A stretch of 64,000 nucleotides of DNA from Enterobacter sp. CC120223-11 (lineage in GTDB: Bacteria; Pseudomonadota; Gammaproteobacteria; Enterobacterales; Enterobacteriaceae), in NCBI RefSeq assembly GCF_900215375.1, contig NZ_OBEF01000023.1:1-64000 (forward strand), written 5' to 3'. The notes below the pieces were generated by a model, which made no database searches, had not been told where the DNA came from, and saw only the letters and a program-made list of their open reading frames with translations. Within the stretch, counting starts at the first letter, position 1; the number at the start of each line of letters is the position of its first letter. Position numbers and translations under genes: made by a program. Positions 31,972 to 41,781 of this stretch are shown here, piece after piece.

Positions 31972-34020
31972 ATGAGTCGCAAGCAAACGGCAATTTTTGA
32001 ACCGGCCCTGGTTCGCCCGGCCCTGCTGGATGCCGTGAAAAAATTGAGTCCAGCCGTTCAGTGGCGCAACCCGGTGATGTTCATCGTCTGGCTGGGCAGC
32101 GTGCTGACCACCCTGCTCGCCGTGGCGATGGCGATGGGGAAACTGCCCGGCAGCACCGGTTTCACTGCCGCAATTAGCGTATGGCTCTGGTTTACCGTGC
32201 TGTTCGCCAACTTTGCCGAAGCGCTGGCGGAGGGTCGCAGTAAGGCTCAGGCCAACAGCCTGAAAGGGATCCAGAAGACCTCCTTCGCCCGCAAGCTGCG
32301 CGAGCCCAAATACGGCGCGCAGATGGATCACATTCCGGCAGACGATCTGCGCAAAGGCGACATCGTTCTGGTTGAAGCGGGCGATATCATCCCCTGCGAC
32401 GGCGAAGTGATTGAAGGCGGGGCTTCCGTCGATGAAAGCGCCATCACCGGGGAGTCCGCGCCGGTGATCCGCGAGTCCGGCGGTGATTTCGCCTCGGTCA
32501 CCGGCGGGACGCGTATTCTTTCCGACTGGCTGATTATCGAGTGCAGCGTAAACCCAGGTGAAACCTTCCTCGACCGAATGATTGCGATGGTAGAAGGCGC
32601 ACAGCGTCGTAAAACCCCCAACGAAATTGCCCTGACCATTCTGCTGGTTGCGCTGACGATTGTGTTCCTGCTGGCCACCGCCACGCTATGGCCATTCTCA
32701 TCCTACGGTGGCACGGCGGTGAGCGTCACGGTGCTGGTTGCCCTGCTGGTCTGCCTGATTCCGACCACCATCGGCGGTTTGCTGTCCGCCATCGGCGTGG
32801 CCGGGATGAGCCGCATGCTCGGTGCCAACGTGATTGCCACCAGCGGCCGCGCCGTGGAAGCGGCGGGTGATATCGACGTGCTGCTGCTGGACAAAACCGG
32901 CACCATCACCCTCGGCAACCGTCAGGCTTCTGAATTCTTGCCTGCGCCCGGCGTGGATGAAAAAACGCTGGCGGATGCCGCTCAGCTGGCTTCTCTGGCG
33001 GATGAAACGCCGGAAGGCCGCAGCATTGTGGTTCTGGCTAAGCAGCGTTTCAACATCCGTGTTCGCGACGTTCAGGAGCTGCAGGCGACGTTCGTGCCCT
33101 TTACCGCCCAGACCCGAATGAGCGGCATCAACATTCACGATCGCTCTATTCGCAAAGGCTCTGTCGATGCGATTCGCCGCCACGTGGAGACCAACAACGG
33201 TCACTTCCCGCCGCAGGTTGACGCGCTGGTGGAAGGCGTTGCACGCCAGGGCGGCACGCCGCTCGTCGTGGTCGAAGGTGCCACGGTCCTCGGCGTGATT
33301 GCGCTGAAGGATGTCGTCAAAGGCGGTATCAAAGAGCGCTTCGCCCAGCTGCGTAAAATGGGCATCAAAACGGTGATGATCACCGGCGACAACCGCCTGA
33401 CTGCCGCCGCCATTGCCGCCGAAGCGGGCGTCGATGATTTCCTTGCGGAAGCCACGCCGGAAGCCAAACTGGCACTGATTCGCCAGTATCAGGCGGAAGG
33501 CCGTCTGGTGGCGATGACCGGCGACGGCACCAACGATGCACCCGCGCTCGCTCAGGCGGACGTGGCAGTGGCAATGAACTCAGGCACCCAGGCGGCGAAG
33601 GAAGCGGGCAACATGGTTGACCTCGATTCCAACCCGACCAAGCTGATTGAGGTGGTTCACATCGGCAAACAGATGCTGATGACCCGCGGCTCGCTGACCA
33701 CCTTCAGTATCGCCAACGACGTGGCGAAATATTTCGCCATTATTCCGGCTGCGTTTGCCGCCACCTATCCGCAGCTGAATGCGCTGAACGTGATGCATCT
33801 GCACTCCCCCGCCTCGGCGATCCTGAGCGCGGTTATCTTCAACGCCCTGATCATTGTGTTCCTGATCCCACTGGCGCTGAAAGGTGTTAGCTACAAACCG
33901 CTGTCGGCGGCGGCAATGCTGCGTCGTAACCTGTGGATTTACGGCCTCGGTGGCCTGCTGGTGCCCTTCGTCGGCATCAAAGTGATTGACCTGCTGTTGA
34001 CCCTGTTCGGTCTGGTTTAA
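31972..34020 (+). CDS. kdpB: K(+)-transporting ATPase ATP-binding subunit KdpB
   Basis: P-type ATPase subunit (682 aa, same length as in E. coli) that energises K+ uptake. The phosphorylated Asp is in [13 protein letters not shown] (about 307). The actuator loop contains [12 protein letters not shown] with the regulatory Ser of the TGES motif, and the hinge is [21 protein letters not shown]. Seven TM helices. It is 20 bp after kdpA. Confidence 0.98.
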   Translation: MSRKQTAIFEPALVRPALLDAVKKLSPAVQWRNPVMFIVWLGSVLTTLLAVAMAMGKLPGSTGFTAAISVWLWFTVLFANFAEALAEGRSKAQANSLKGIQKTSFARKLREPKYGAQMDHIPADDLRKGDIVLVEAGDIIPCDGEVIEGGASVDESAITGESAPVIRESGGDFASVTGGTRILSDWLIIECSVNPGETFLDRMIAMVEGAQRRKTPNEIALTILLVALTIVFLLATATLWPFSSYGGTAVSVTVLVALLVCLIPTTIGGLLSAIGVAGMSRMLGANVIATSGRAVEAAGDIDVLLLDKTGTITLGNRQASEFLPAPGVDEKTLADAAQLASLADETPEGRSIVVLAKQRFNIRVRDVQELQATFVPFTAQTRMSGINIHDRSIRKGSVDAIRRHVETNNGHFPPQVDALVEGVARQGGTPLVVVEGATVLGVIALKDVVKGGIKERFAQLRKMGIKTVMITGDNRLTAAAIAAEAGVDDFLAEATPEAKLALIRQYQAEGRLVAMTGDGTNDAPALAQADVAVAMNSGTQAAKEAGNMVDLDSNPTKLIEVVHIGKQMLMTRGSLTTFSIANDVAKYFAIIPAAFAATYPQLNALNVMHLHSPASAILSAVIFNALIIVFLIPLALKGVSYKPLSAAAMLRRNLWIYGLGGLLVPFVGIKVIDLLLTLFGLV

Positions 34021-34032
34021 GAGGAAATAAAA

Positions 34033-34608
34033 ATGGCGACTTTACGCCCTGCTCTGGTAGTACTGATTTTTCTGACTCTGATAACCGGCGGCGTTTATCC
34101 GCTGTTGACGACGGCGCTGGGACAATGGTGGTTTCACGACCAGGCGAACGGCTCGCTGATTTTGCAGGACAATGAAATCCGCGGTTCACGCCTGATTGGC
34201 CAACAGTTTTCCGCGCCAGGATATTTTCACGGTCGCCCTTCCGCCACCGCCAATAGCCCCTATAATCCAGAGGCATCTGGTGGCAGCAATCTGGCCGGCA
34301 GTAACCCCGAGCTCGACAAAGAGGTGGCGGCACGCGTGGCGCAGCTGCGTCAGGAGAATCCGCAGGCTGACGCGCAGGTCCCCGTCGAACTGGTAACCGC
34401 GTCCGCGAGCGGGCTGGATTACAGCCTGACGCCGCAGTCGGTCATCTGGCAGATCCCTCGCGTGGCGAAGGCGCGAAATATGTCCGTTGAGGCGCTAACC
34501 CGGCTGGTCGCCGAGCGCACACAGCAGCCGCTGGTGAACTTTATCGGCCAGCCGGTGGTAAACATTGTTGAGCTGAATATGGCGCTGGATGGCCTGAACA
34601 AACCCTAA
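34033..34608 (+). CDS. kdpC: K(+)-transporting ATPase subunit KdpC
   Basis: Single-TM periplasmic subunit (191 aa) that completes KdpFABC and raises ATP affinity. The TM helix is at about 9-30. Conserved segments are GSRLIGQQF and YFHGRPSAT, and [19 protein letters not shown]. It follows kdpB by 12 bp. Confidence 0.97.
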   Translation: MATLRPALVVLIFLTLITGGVYPLLTTALGQWWFHDQANGSLILQDNEIRGSRLIGQQFSAPGYFHGRPSATANSPYNPEASGGSNLAGSNPELDKEVAARVAQLRQENPQADAQVPVELVTASASGLDYSLTPQSVIWQIPRVAKARNMSVEALTRLVAERTQQPLVNFIGQPVVNIVELNMALDGLNKP

Positions 34609-34617
34609 GGACCAAGC

Positions 34618-37305
34618 ATGACTGACGAGCCCTTGCGCCCGAACCCTGACCGCCTGCTGGAGCAGTCCTCTGGCTGGCACCGCGGCAAACTGAAAGTCTT
34701 TTTTGGTGCCTGTGCGGGCGTCGGGAAAACCTACGCCATGCTCAGCGAGGCGCAGCGTTTACGGGCGCAGGGGCTCGATATTTTAGTCGGCGTGGTGGAA
34801 ACCCACGGCCGCCAGGAAACCGCCGCACAGCTGAGCGGCCTGGCAACGCAGCCGCGAAAACGTATTCATTACCGCGGCAGGCAGGTGGAAGAGTTCGATC
34901 TCGATGCCGCCCTCGCCCGCCGTCCGGCCCTGATTCTGATGGATGAACTGGCCCACACCAATGCGCCCGGTTCGCGTCACCCCAAGCGCTGGCAGGACGT
35001 GGACGAACTGCTGGAAGCCGGGATCGACGTTTTCACCACCGTGAACGTGCAGCATCTGGAAAGCCTGAATGACGTGGTCAGTGGCGTCACGGGCATCAAA
35101 GTCCGTGAAACGGTTCCCGATCCCTTCTTTGATTCTGCCGATGAAATCGTACTTGTCGACTTACCGCCGGATGACCTGCGTCAACGTCTGCATGAAGGCA
35201 AAGTTTATATCGCAGGCCAGGCAGAGCGCGCGATTGAGCACTTCTTCCGGAAAGGCAACCTGATCGCCCTGCGTGAACTCGCCCTGCGCCGCACCGCCGA
35301 TCGGGTGGACGACCAAATGCGTGCCTGGCGTGACCGTCAGGGCGAGGAAAAAGTCTGGCACACGCGCGATGCTATCCTGTTGTGCGTAGGGCACAGCGGC
35401 GGCAATGAAAAGCTGGTGCGAACGGCCGCGCGTTTGGCCGCCAAGTTTGGCACGGCGTGGCACGCGGTGTATGTCGAAACGCCCGGCCTGCATCGTCTGC
35501 CGGAACATCAGCGGCGTAACATCCTCTCTGCATTACGCCTCGCTCAGGAACTGGGCGCGGAAACCGCCACCCTCTCTGACCCGGCGGAAGACAAAGCCAT
35601 TCTGCGCTACGCCCGTGAGCACAACCTCGGCAAAATCATTATTGGCCGCCGCAGCCAGCGCCGCGGGTGGAGCCGCGAATCCTTTGCCGACAAACTGGCC
35701 CGTCGCGCGCCGGATCTCGATTTGCTGATTGTGGCACTTGAAGAACAGATCATCACGAGCGCCGCCCGCAGCACGGACAGCCGTCCCTGGTTAGACCGCT
35801 GGCGCGTGCAACTTCGCGGCTGTATCGTCGCCGTCGTGCTTTGCGCCTTCATCACGCTGTTTGCCAGCCACTTCCTGATGGCGTTCGAAGCCGCCAACCT
35901 TGTGATGCTCTATCTGCTCGGCGTGGTGATCGTGGCGCTGTTTTATGGCCGCTGGCCGTCAGTGCTGGCCACTGTGATCAACGTTATCAGCTTCGACCTA
36001 TTTTTTATTGCCCCACGCGGTACGCTGGCGGTGTCGGACGTGCAGTATATTTTGACCTTCGCCGTGATGCTGACCGTCGGGCTGGTTATCGGTAATCTGA
36101 CCGCCGGGGTACGTTATCAGGCTCGTGTGGCACGCTATCGTGAACAGCGAACCCGCCATTTGTATGAAATGTCCAAAGCGCTGGCGACAGGACGTACGCA
36201 GCAGGATGTCGCGCGCACCAGCGAACAGTTTATCCATTCCACCTTCCATGCGCGCAGCCAGGTGCTGCTGCCCGACGGTAACGGGCAGCTCCACGCGCTG
36301 ACCGACGGCAACGACATCACGCCGTGGGACGAGGCCATCGTCCGCTGGAGCTTTGACAAAGGCCAGCCCGCGGGCGCAGGCACGGACACGCTGCCCGGCG
36401 TGCCTTACCTGATCCTGCCGCTGAAAACGGCGGAGAAAACCCACGGCGTGGTCGTGGTCGAGCCAGGCAACCTGCGCCAGCTGATGATCCCGGAACAGCA
36501 GCGCCTGCTGGAAACCTGCACCCTGCTGGTCGCCAGCGCGCTGGAGCGTCTGGCGCTGACCACCAGCGAAGAGCAGTCCCGCCTGGCGAGCGAGCGGGAA
36601 AGCCTGCGCAACTCGCTGCTGGCAGCGCTTTCTCACGACCTGCGCACGCCGCTGACGGTGCTGTTCGGCCAGGCCGAAATCCTGACCCTGGATTTGGCAA
36701 CGGAAGGTTCGAAGCACGCCCCGCAGGCCAATGAAATTCGCCAGCACGTCCTGAACACCACGCGACTGGTGAACAACCTGCTGGACATGGCGCGCATTCA
36801 GTCCGGCGGCTTTAACCTGCGCCGGGAGTGGCTGACGCTGGAAGAAGTGGTCGGCAGCGCGATCCGCACTCTCGAAATGGGGCTCGGCGGGCGGCATATA
36901 CAGCTTGCGCTTGGCGACCCGCTGACGCTTATCCACGTCGACGGCTCGCTGTTTGAACGCGTGCTGATCAACCTGCTGGAAAACGCGGTGAAGTATGCCG
37001 GACCTGCCGCCGCCATTGGTATTTCCGCGGAGGCTAAACCAAATCAGCTGCAGCTTGAAGTGTGGGATTCCGGCCCCGGCATCCCCGCTGGTCAGGAACA
37101 GGCAATCTTTGCTAAATTCTCCAGAGGCCACAAAGAGTCGGCCATTCCGGGCGTCGGGCTCGGGCTGGCGATATGTCAGGCCATTGTTGAAGTGCACGGC
37201 GGCGAGCTGGCCGCGCACAATCGCCCGGAGGGCGGGGCGAGCTTCGTCATCACCCTGCCGCTGGATGCGCCGCCTGAACTGGATGAACTTCCCGAGGAAC
37301 TGTGA
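34618..37305 (+). CDS. kdpD: Sensor histidine kinase KdpD
   Basis: Inner-membrane sensor (895 aa) for low potassium and turgor stress; it phosphorylates KdpE. The N-terminal KdpD domain has Walker A GACAGVGKTYAML (about 31-43). A USP-like domain is at about 250-370 and four TM helices at about 400-500. A GAF-like region follows, then HisKA with SHDLRTPL (phospho-His about 675) and the ATPase domain with GVGLGLAICQAIVE. It is 9 bp after kdpC and overlaps kdpE by four bases. Confidence 0.97.
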   Translation: MTDEPLRPNPDRLLEQSSGWHRGKLKVFFGACAGVGKTYAMLSEAQRLRAQGLDILVGVVETHGRQETAAQLSGLATQPRKRIHYRGRQVEEFDLDAALARRPALILMDELAHTNAPGSRHPKRWQDVDELLEAGIDVFTTVNVQHLESLNDVVSGVTGIKVRETVPDPFFDSADEIVLVDLPPDDLRQRLHEGKVYIAGQAERAIEHFFRKGNLIALRELALRRTADRVDDQMRAWRDRQGEEKVWHTRDAILLCVGHSGGNEKLVRTAARLAAKFGTAWHAVYVETPGLHRLPEHQRRNILSALRLAQELGAETATLSDPAEDKAILRYAREHNLGKIIIGRRSQRRGWSRESFADKLARRAPDLDLLIVALEEQIITSAARSTDSRPWLDRWRVQLRGCIVAVVLCAFITLFASHFLMAFEAANLVMLYLLGVVIVALFYGRWPSVLATVINVISFDLFFIAPRGTLAVSDVQYILTFAVMLTVGLVIGNLTAGVRYQARVARYREQRTRHLYEMSKALATGRTQQDVARTSEQFIHSTFHARSQVLLPDGNGQLHALTDGNDITPWDEAIVRWSFDKGQPAGAGTDTLPGVPYLILPLKTAEKTHGVVVVEPGNLRQLMIPEQQRLLETCTLLVASALERLALTTSEEQSRLASERESLRNSLLAALSHDLRTPLTVLFGQAEILTLDLATEGSKHAPQANEIRQHVLNTTRLVNNLLDMARIQSGGFNLRREWLTLEEVVGSAIRTLEMGLGGRHIQLALGDPLTLIHVDGSLFERVLINLLENAVKYAGPAAAIGISAEAKPNQLQLEVWDSGPGIPAGQEQAIFAKFSRGHKESAIPGVGLGLAICQAIVEVHGGELAAHNRPEGGASFVITLPLDAPPELDELPEEL

Positions 37306-37979
37306 TTAACGTACTGATCGTTGAAGATGAACAGGCCATTCGCCGCTTTCTGCGCAGTGCGCTGGAGGGCGACGGCCTGCGGGTATTTGAGGCAGAAACG
37401 CTGCAGCGCGGCCTGCTGGAAGCCGCCACGCGTAAGCCAGACCTGGTGATTCTGGATTTGGGCTTACCGGACGGCGACGGCATTGAGTTCATCCGTGACT
37501 TCCGCCAGTGGAGCCAGGTGCCGGTGATCGTCCTTTCGGCCCGCGCCGAAGAAACCGACAAAATTACCGCGCTGGATGCCGGAGCGGACGATTACCTCAG
37601 CAAACCTTTCGGCATCGGCGAATTACAGGCCCGACTGCGCGTCGCCCTGCGCCGTCACGGCAGCGCGGAACAGCAGCAGCCGGAGATTGCGTTTGCAGAT
37701 ATTCAGGTCGATCTGGTCAATCGTCGTATTTTGCGCGGCAGCGAAGAGATCCACCTGACGCCGATTGAGTTTCGTCTGCTGGCCGTGCTGTTGAACAACC
37801 ACGGTAAAGTGCTCACCCAGCGCCAGCTGCTGAGCCAGGTCTGGGGCCCGAATGCCGTGGAGCACAGCCACTATCTGCGGATTTATATGGGGCATTTACG
37901 CCAGAAGCTGGAGGCCGACCCGGCAAGGCCGAAACACCTTCTGACCGAAACGGGGATCGGTTATCGGTTTATGCTTTAG
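37302..37979 (+). CDS. kdpE: Response regulator KdpE
   Basis: OmpR/PhoB-type regulator (225 aa) that activates kdpFABC. The receiver domain has the phosphorylated Asp at about 52 (VILDLGLPDGDG) and Lys at about 101 (YLSKPFG). The winged helix (about 130-225) contains LTPIEFRLLAVLLNN and SHYLRIYMGHLRQKLE. It starts with GTG inside the kdpD stop overlap. It converges on the effector gene across only 24 bp with no clear terminator. Confidence 0.97.
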   Translation: MINVLIVEDEQAIRRFLRSALEGDGLRVFEAETLQRGLLEAATRKPDLVILDLGLPDGDGIEFIRDFRQWSQVPVIVLSARAEETDKITALDAGADDYLSKPFGIGELQARLRVALRRHGSAEQQQPEIAFADIQVDLVNRRILRGSEEIHLTPIEFRLLAVLLNNHGKVLTQRQLLSQVWGPNAVEHSHYLRIYMGHLRQKLEADPARPKHLLTETGIGYRFML

Positions 37980-38003
37980 GCGATCGGCGAAAGCACAACG
38001 GAT

Positions 38004-40589
38004 TTACCCCAGCCTGACGTTCATCTCTTTGGCCAGTTCGAGAAAGCGTTCACGCCAAGCGAGCTCTCTCTCCTGCTGCTGCTGTTTTATTATCAGCCTG
38101 AGCTCTGCAACAAGCTCGTGGGTCGGTGCAGGCAGCTTATTTTCATCAACAGGAATTTCCCGCCCCGTTTCGCGGTGATAGACCTTTACACCATAAGTCG
38201 GGACGTGGGCAAAAACGGCGTTCTCCTGAAGCGTTTCGCTGATACCCGGCATCGACTTCCCGTCAAAGCGAAGCCGGACCGCCTTGTTCCATTTATCCCC
38301 GAAGTAAATCATTCTTGATAAAAAATAGCTGCCAAAAGGCTCTCTGACGCCGCTTTCCGAGTGCATAAACCATGCCCTGGAATCGTGAATATAGTTGTCG
38401 TACAGATTGATAAGCCCGGTTATCTTATCATTCCGCTCCCTGCCCAGCAGATTTGGCTCAATAAAGTGGGTGAATTTATATTCGCCCGCGCTCTTAAATC
38501 TGAGGTATTCAAGCGCTTCATCCTGGTGGGTATAAATATAGGCAGTACGGGAAAGCAAAGGATCTAACTTCTGCAGAAAGGTCGCTGTTGCGCTAACATC
38601 CCAGGAAAAACCGCTCTCCATTTTTGCTGCAATGGTGCAGGTTTCTGAGTCGATGGCTCCTGCCGCCTTCAGATTAACAGCAGGTTTGAACAATGGGGCC
38701 GGACGAAGTTTACGCGCATAGTCTGCCGCAAATTCCATCGCGGCTTCCCAGAGCTGACCACGGGCGTTATTGGCATCATATAACGGCTCGCCAATCAGCT
38801 CATTTCCCGGAAACCAGTTTTCATCGTAATAATGATTCATCTCCTCTTTTTGACGTGACTTGGCTAACGCCTCGGCCTGACACCGTCGCAGCGTCCACTC
38901 CCGGGCGAGGGCACTCTGCGCCTGCTGACTGAACGCTGTCTCGTAAGGCTGGGCTGTGATTTCCGGATTCTGAGCGGCCTGACGGAAAAAGGGTTGTGAC
39001 GCAAGGTTCATCCCTGATGATCTCGGCGAGGCGTAGCGCGCAATGCGCCAGCCGGTCATCCAGATCATCTGATCTTCCACCATCTCTTCCAGGCAGGCCG
39101 ATTCAAAGCGAAACGGCACGTAGCTGGCATCGTCCGCTGACGGATCTTCCTGCTGGTTATCGAGGGAGAGCGTGGAGCGCCAGTTATTGAACGTGGCAAC
39201 TAGCCGCGGTGATATTTCAAATTCATCAACAGTTAAACCTTGCATTTCCCGAAACGCAAAAATGTGCCTCAAATCCGGATGCAGCAGAGCAAAAACATCC
39301 GGGCGAAGCGACAGTGGAGCTCCGGCATCAATGGCAGCCAAATACATATCATGCAGAGTAATTTGCGACAGCACGTCTCCCGCGCCGTCGCGGCCTTTGC
39401 CCTGGTCACCCAAGGGGTAACCGCCGCCAACGTCGGAGTGCATCCCGGGGTAGACCACCTCCTGGGTACCGGGCAAATAGTTTCCCGCGGCGGTGCGAAT
39501 GGAATCCAGCGAGAACGACTGCCGCTGCTCGTGAGCCGCCACAAAGTGGCAGCCCCGCTTCAGCAGCCCCGACTGCGGCAGCGGCTGGGTCTGCCCCGCC
39601 CAGCCGTTGTGCCCGCTGAAGCCCGGCACCACGTTGGCGATGCCCACGGCGGGCACAGTGTCAAATACCCCTAAAAACTCCACCGAGACCTTTATCCCCA
39701 GCAGCGTCCCCGCCGGGAACCCGAGCAGGCCCGCAGCCAGCGCCTCATCCAGCCAGCTGACAAAAGCGCGAGCCTCGGCCGCGCCGCGAGAGAAGCCATA
39801 AACAAACAGCTTAATCGCCACGGTTTTACACTGCGCCCGCACAATGTTTTCGCGCACCGGGGTTAACAGTTTTTCCATCTCACGAGGCCGCGTCGGCATC
39901 TGGTCGATAAACTCTTTCAGCGAATCAAAATAGGCCTGATTAACCTGTTCACGGTTGAAAGCCGCAGAGGCGGAACCGGCCAGGGCCAGCAGGCGCTTCT
40001 GCTGAGCTTTGTCAGGGCCTGCAGAGCTGTCCATCGCCTGCACTGCCGCTTTCATCCTGCCGTTAGGTAGAAAATTGCCGGTCGAGGTGTGGCTCAGGGC
40101 ATTGCACAGCTGTACCAGCCCCCAGTTGATGCGGTCTTCTCCCCCCACCGCAAACTGTAACCCGCTGGAGTAATAGTCATAGGTGCCTATCTGCGGAAAA
40201 GGTGTGCCAACGCCTGGGATATAGAACGCATAAAAGCCCCGCTCATTTGCCCGGCGGTCTTCCGGCGCGCAGGCGTGGTAGAGCTTTGCCACGTTGGAAG
40301 GGTGCGACGGAGCGGCGGCGGTATCCTTTGGCTCGTTATTATTGGTGCCGTCAAAAAACAGGCTGATATGCAGACTCTTGCAGCAGGGATTGTTCCGGGT
40401 TCCTCGACATTCCTGCCGGAACTGAGCCTCCTCCCGCTCCGTTTTTTTGATATTTTCGATAGCCTCCCTGTGACTTAAAGGCAATCTCCCCCGCTCAGGG
40501 AACGCGGGTGGTACCCAGCAGGGATCGCCGCTGGTGGTGAACTGATTATTATCAAAGTGTTTTTTCAGGGATGCTTTTATTGAGGACAT
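38004..40589 (-). CDS. DUF2235 (Tle1-type) phospholipase, probable T6SS effector
   Basis: An 861-residue protein. A DUF2235 alpha/beta-hydrolase domain covers roughly 70-430. LHISLFFDGTNNN (73-85) is its opening strand. The nucleophile elbow is GFSRG with Ser267. Candidate Asp310 lies in FLGVFDTVP and His384 in PGMHSDVGGGYP, a Ser-Asp-His set as in Tle1 effectors. The C-terminal half (about 430-861) is less recognisable. No signal peptide or Rhs/PAAR/VgrG domain is seen. Tle1 enzymes are delivered into the periplasm of rivals by type VI secretion and cleave phospholipids. The start overlaps the adjacent lipoprotein gene by 13 bases. The delivery partner must be encoded elsewhere. Confidence 0.85.
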   Translation of the reverse strand: MSSIKASLKKHFDNNQFTTSGDPCWVPPAFPERGRLPLSHREAIENIKKTEREEAQFRQECRGTRNNPCCKSLHISLFFDGTNNNEPKDTAAAPSHPSNVAKLYHACAPEDRRANERGFYAFYIPGVGTPFPQIGTYDYYSSGLQFAVGGEDRINWGLVQLCNALSHTSTGNFLPNGRMKAAVQAMDSSAGPDKAQQKRLLALAGSASAAFNREQVNQAYFDSLKEFIDQMPTRPREMEKLLTPVRENIVRAQCKTVAIKLFVYGFSRGAAEARAFVSWLDEALAAGLLGFPAGTLLGIKVSVEFLGVFDTVPAVGIANVVPGFSGHNGWAGQTQPLPQSGLLKRGCHFVAAHEQRQSFSLDSIRTAAGNYLPGTQEVVYPGMHSDVGGGYPLGDQGKGRDGAGDVLSQITLHDMYLAAIDAGAPLSLRPDVFALLHPDLRHIFAFREMQGLTVDEFEISPRLVATFNNWRSTLSLDNQQEDPSADDASYVPFRFESACLEEMVEDQMIWMTGWRIARYASPRSSGMNLASQPFFRQAAQNPEITAQPYETAFSQQAQSALAREWTLRRCQAEALAKSRQKEEMNHYYDENWFPGNELIGEPLYDANNARGQLWEAAMEFAADYARKLRPAPLFKPAVNLKAAGAIDSETCTIAAKMESGFSWDVSATATFLQKLDPLLSRTAYIYTHQDEALEYLRFKSAGEYKFTHFIEPNLLGRERNDKITGLINLYDNYIHDSRAWFMHSESGVREPFGSYFLSRMIYFGDKWNKAVRLRFDGKSMPGISETLQENAVFAHVPTYGVKVYHRETGREIPVDENKLPAPTHELVAELRLIIKQQQQERELAWRERFLELAKEMNVRLG

Positions 40590-41098
40590 TGGGCAGCCTC
40601 CGGCAGATCGAAAGGCTCTTTAATCGGGTGGTCCGGGTGGCTGATGCCGTGGCAGGTGGCGGTGACCTTTACCTGCTGACAAGGTAAAAAATGCACCTGC
40701 AGGCCGCAGGATTCTCCGTATTCTGGAATGGTGGCGACTGCTTTATACTGACGAAAATTGGCCTTATATTTTTTCATATAAGGCTTATAATTCGGATCGT
40801 TAAATTCCGGTATATCCTTAGGAAACGGGTTGGGATTCACCTCCCATTCAATCGCCACCTTCATATTCGGCTGCCATTTTTCCGGCAGCGACACGCAGCA
40901 GGTAAAACCCCCGGTGCGGCCCCGGTAGCCGTTCACCGAGAACCAGTTAATATTGGTGCCTGCCACGTGGTTATAGCCCAGCAGATTCGCTGCCACGTAG
41001 CTTGTCTTCTCCTTTCCGCGCGGTTCAGGCTTATCATCCGGCCCGCATCCCAGCAGTAAAAAAGACAGAAGTAATATCGGTTTTAACCATCCCTGCAT
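40577..41098 (-). CDS. DUF3304-type lipoprotein, probable Tle1 immunity (copy 1)
   Basis: A 173-residue lipoprotein: signal peptide with lipobox LLGC (Cys18), Gly at +2 (no inner-membrane retention Asp), so probably anchored at the periplasmic face of the outer membrane. The body has conserved NLLGYNHVAGTNINWFSV, GRTGGFTCCVSLPEKW and a C-terminal CGLQVHFLPCQQVKVTATCHG with paired cysteines. It is coupled to the phospholipase gene by a 13-base overlap. A periplasmic location fits neutralising a periplasm-acting Tle1 toxin. The C-terminus (CPQ) is shorter than in copies 2 and 3. Immunity function is inferred from context. Confidence 0.8.
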   Translation of the reverse strand: MQGWLKPILLLSFLLLGCGPDDKPEPRGKEKTSYVAANLLGYNHVAGTNINWFSVNGYRGRTGGFTCCVSLPEKWQPNMKVAIEWEVNPNPFPKDIPEFNDPNYKPYMKKYKANFRQYKAVATIPEYGESCGLQVHFLPCQQVKVTATCHGISHPDHPIKEPFDLPEAAQCPQ

Positions 41099-41174
41099 AT
41101 CTGATCCTCCCTGGCGTGATTAAATGACGCCGTTATTCGTTATGGATTTAAAACACAATTCGTCATGGTAACGC

Positions 41175-41705
41175 TCATGGCTTTGCCGACGGACACCGGG
41201 CAGGCTCCGGCAGATCGAAAGGCTCTTTAATCGGGTGGTCCGGGTGGCTGATTCCATGGCAGGTGGCGGTGACCTTAACCTGCTGGCAGGGTAAAAAATG
41301 CACCTGCAGGCCGCAGGACTCCCCGTATTCTGGAATCGTGGTCACCGCTTTATAGTGGCGATAGTTAGCTCTGTGCTTTTCAATATAAGGCTCATAATTT
41401 GGGTCGCTGAATCTGGGTATATCCTTAGGAAAGGGATTAGGATCCACCTCCCACTCGATCGCCACCTTCATATTCGGCCACCATTTTTCCGGCAGCGACA
41501 CGCAGCAGGTAAATCCCCCGGTGCGGCCCCGGTAGCCGTCCACCGAGAACCAGTTAATATTGGTGCCTGCCACGTGGTTATAGCCCAGCAGATTCGCCGC
41601 CACGTAGCTTGTCTTCTCTTTACCGCGCGGTTCAGGCTTATCGTCCGGCCCGCATCCCAGCAGTAAAAAAGACAAAAGTAATATCAGTTTTAACCATCCC
41701 TGCAT
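41175..41705 (-). CDS. DUF3304-type lipoprotein, probable immunity paralogue (copy 2)
   Basis: A 176-residue paralogue of its neighbours with the same signal peptide and lipobox (Cys18). It differs mainly at about 84-112 (RFSDPNYEPYIEKHRANY) and ends CPSAKP. The stop TGA overlaps an ATG (ATGA) that opens a 12-codon stub in the spacer (41178-41140), as though a coupled downstream gene was lost. Function as for copy 1; it may protect against a related but different effector. Confidence 0.78.
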   Translation of the reverse strand: MQGWLKLILLLSFLLLGCGPDDKPEPRGKEKTSYVAANLLGYNHVAGTNINWFSVDGYRGRTGGFTCCVSLPEKWWPNMKVAIEWEVDPNPFPKDIPRFSDPNYEPYIEKHRANYRHYKAVTTIPEYGESCGLQVHFLPCQQVKVTATCHGISHPDHPIKEPFDLPEPARCPSAKP

Positions 41706-41781
41706 CTCACATCTTCCCTGACGTTATTCAATAACGCCGTTATTTGCTATGAATTTAAAGCACAATTCGTCACGGTAACGC